From Bacteroidales bacterium (GTDB lineage Bacteria > Bacteroidota > Bacteroidia > Bacteroidales > Muribaculaceae), in the NCBI GenBank assembly GCA_014800845.1, contig JAAVFJ010000009.1, forward strand, positions 108,660 through 172,659: a stretch of 64,000 nt of DNA. The letters are read 5' to 3'. Each line of letters starts with the position of its first letter. The stretch's first letter is position 1. Position numbers and translations under genes: made by a program. The notes below the pieces were generated by a model. It was not told the DNA's origin. It did not search any database and worked only from the letters and a program-made list of their open reading frames with translations. Shown here in pieces: positions 63,141-64,000 of the stretch.

Positions 63141-63331
63141 AGTAAGTATCAAAAATTAAACGATATCAAAATCATAAGTAAGTGTTATATCTTGAACATA
63201 TAATTCTTGTTCTTTTCGGCCGCTTTCACCTTGTCACTCAGTCGCATAGCTTGCTATGCTCTTTCGCTCCGCGGCGAAATCGTCTCGAAAATAACTACGC
63301 CTTATATGTTCATTAATTTTTGACACTTACT
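63141..63331. mobile_element. MITE-like element inserted between hipB and hipA
   Basis: A 191-bp non-coding element with 19-bp imperfect terminal inverted repeats, AGTAAGTATCAAAAATTAA at the left end and its complement with one change at the right. TA lies at both edges (63139-63140 and 63332-63333), as in IS630/Tc1-mariner-type target duplication. Inside are the palindrome GCATAGCTTGCTATGC and a second AGTAAGTG copy 35 bp from the left end, which may mean a nested end. The right edge supplies the hipB stop codon. A further copy lies at 63884-64000 in the opposite orientation. Confidence 0.8.
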
Positions 63332-63699
63332 TAGTTTCTTACTTTTTTGTGGGAGTGGGTCTTCACGTATGCCCTCTTATTTTTGCTCTTTTGGCGTATT
63401 AAGTCAAGCTCTTCCATCGTGTCAAACTTTGAAGAGGCGAAGATATTTTTAATTTCAGGAGTATAACCTAACGCCATGGCCAACTTAATGAGCGATTCAA
63501 AAGAGATGAGACCCTTCTGCTCGAAGCGGGCAACAGTAGATAAAGGAACTTTAGAGAGGGACGCAATCTGCTCTCGCGAGATATTCTTCTCCACTCTTCG
63601 TTTACGGAAATCCTCGGCAATAGCCTTTGCTATCTCCTCTGAAGAGTCAAGCGAATAACTGTCTAAAACAGCTAATATATTATTATTAATGCCACTCAT
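63331..63699 (-). CDS. hipB: HipB-like HTH antitoxin/regulator
   Basis: A 122-residue Xre-type DNA-binding protein. I chose the ATG at 63699 (MSGINNNILAVLDSYS) because the frame upstream contains the promoter box. The helix-turn-helix is in VEKNISREQIASLSKVPLSTVARFEQ (about 35-60), followed by LIKLAMALGYTP. In hipBA loci this protein represses the operon and neutralises HipA. Its stop codon TAA is made with the edge of the inserted element. Without the element it would read four more residues (YEKD) and end inside hipA. Confidence 0.88.
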   Translation of the reverse strand: MSGINNNILAVLDSYSLDSSEEIAKAIAEDFRKRRVEKNISREQIASLSKVPLSTVARFEQKGLISFESLIKLAMALGYTPEIKNIFASSKFDTMEELDLIRQKSKNKRAYVKTHSHKKVRN

Positions 63700-63703
63700 T
63701 TTT

Positions 63704-63733
63704 CTAATACTACTAATATATTGCACAAATTTA
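63704..63733 (-). promoter_or_regulatory. hipB promoter and possible operator repeats
   Basis: TAAATTTG (63733-63726, minus strand) is followed by the direct repeat TATTAGTAGTATTAG (63718-63704) just before the start codon. HipB-type proteins often bind repeats in this position; that role is inferred. Confidence 0.45.
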
Positions 63734-63883
63734 AAAATAAATTCTGACATAACCAAATCAATCTGCAGCGATTGCCCATGTCAGATGCTTAGCTCGTTTG
63801 AGTCCGTCAAATGAATAGCATGTATTCTACGCAGAATATCTTACTTGCATAGCTACTTAAAAATGCCTAATTTTGCGGTTATA

Positions 63884-64000
63884 AGTAAGTGTCAAAAATT
63901 AATGGACATATAAGGCGCAGTTATTTTCGAGGCGATTTCGCCGCGGAGCGAAGGAGCATAGCAAGCTATGCGACTGAGCGACAAGGTGAAAGCGGCCGAA
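63884..64000. mobile_element. Second copy of the MITE-like element, cut by window end
   Basis: Starts after TA with AGTAAGTGTCAAAAATTAA and matches the reverse complement of 63215-63331 with few changes, running to the window edge. With the first copy it flanks hipB in inverted orientation. 63757-63883 contains no gene that I can see. Confidence 0.8.

Noticed and set aside
1..64000. tRNA, rRNA or tmRNA genes
   Set aside because: No cloverleaf T-loop patterns or rRNA-like blocks were noticed while reading. A covariance search would be needed to exclude a tRNA fully.

Overview
The window looks like chromosomal DNA of a high-GC member of the Bacteroidales, possibly a Muribaculaceae-type gut bacterium. 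The evidence is the Bacteroidota promoter pattern TTTG-N19/20-TAnnTTTG ahead of many genes, secreted proteins with type IX secretion (T9SS) style C-terminal tails, an anaerobic pyruvate:ferredoxin oxidoreductase, and families typical of the phylum (DUF3256, DUF4271, DUF6056). The family-level placement is inference. No rRNA, tRNA or CRISPR array was noticed by eye.

Layout. 1-5 kb: 3' part of a DUF4143 ATPase, DUF3256 protein, gltX, folK, and convergent hemW. 5-12.3 kb: a candidate small RNA and two tandem, related T9SS surface proteins. 12.4-24 kb: housekeeping genes (mgtE, recA, corrinoid adenosyltransferase, acyl-CoA ligase, ruvB, polyprenyl diphosphate synthase, rnhB, U32 peptidase, a carboxynorspermidine dehydrogenase-like gene) plus a small orphan gene. 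24-28.2 kb: another secreted protein, a WaaP-like kinase, a glucosaminidase and cytidine deaminase. 28.2-34.9 kb: a compact seven-gene phage-derived operon on the minus strand (capsid, possible adaptor, portal, large protein, small protein, holin, endolysin). It has its own host-type promoter and no terminase, integrase, protease or replication gene. Its last gene joins an amidase endolysin to what looks like a unimolecular spanin. 35-39 kb: a 256-bp palindrome and pyruvate:ferredoxin oxidoreductase. 39-44 kb: a 1600-residue T9SS protein. 44.6-48 kb: an overlapping operon of a NapH-like ferredoxin protein, thyA, folA and a glycosyltransferase. 48-51 kb: Na/Pi cotransporter and mannose-1-phosphate guanylyltransferase. 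51.5-61.6 kb: TPR membrane protein, hemD, DUF4271, an epimerase, polA, DUF6056 and nadA. 61.6-64 kb: a cluster of DnaA-box-like 9-mers and a hipBA-like locus split by a small TA-inserting element.

Intergenic space is rich in repeats. They include a 58-bp tandem array, a 39-bp perfect inverted repeat of the same family, telomere-like (TTAGGGG)n runs that contain the stop codons of the preceding genes, CTCCGAG/CTCCCAAAA micro-repeats, and two copies of a MITE-like element. Two sites more than 50 kb apart carry the same promoter-core-hairpin-T-tract unit, probably paralogous small RNAs.

The most unusual items are the stripped-down capsid/portal/lysis operon, the endolysin-spanin fusion, the element that interrupts hipB/hipA at a TA dinucleotide, and the paired small RNAs.
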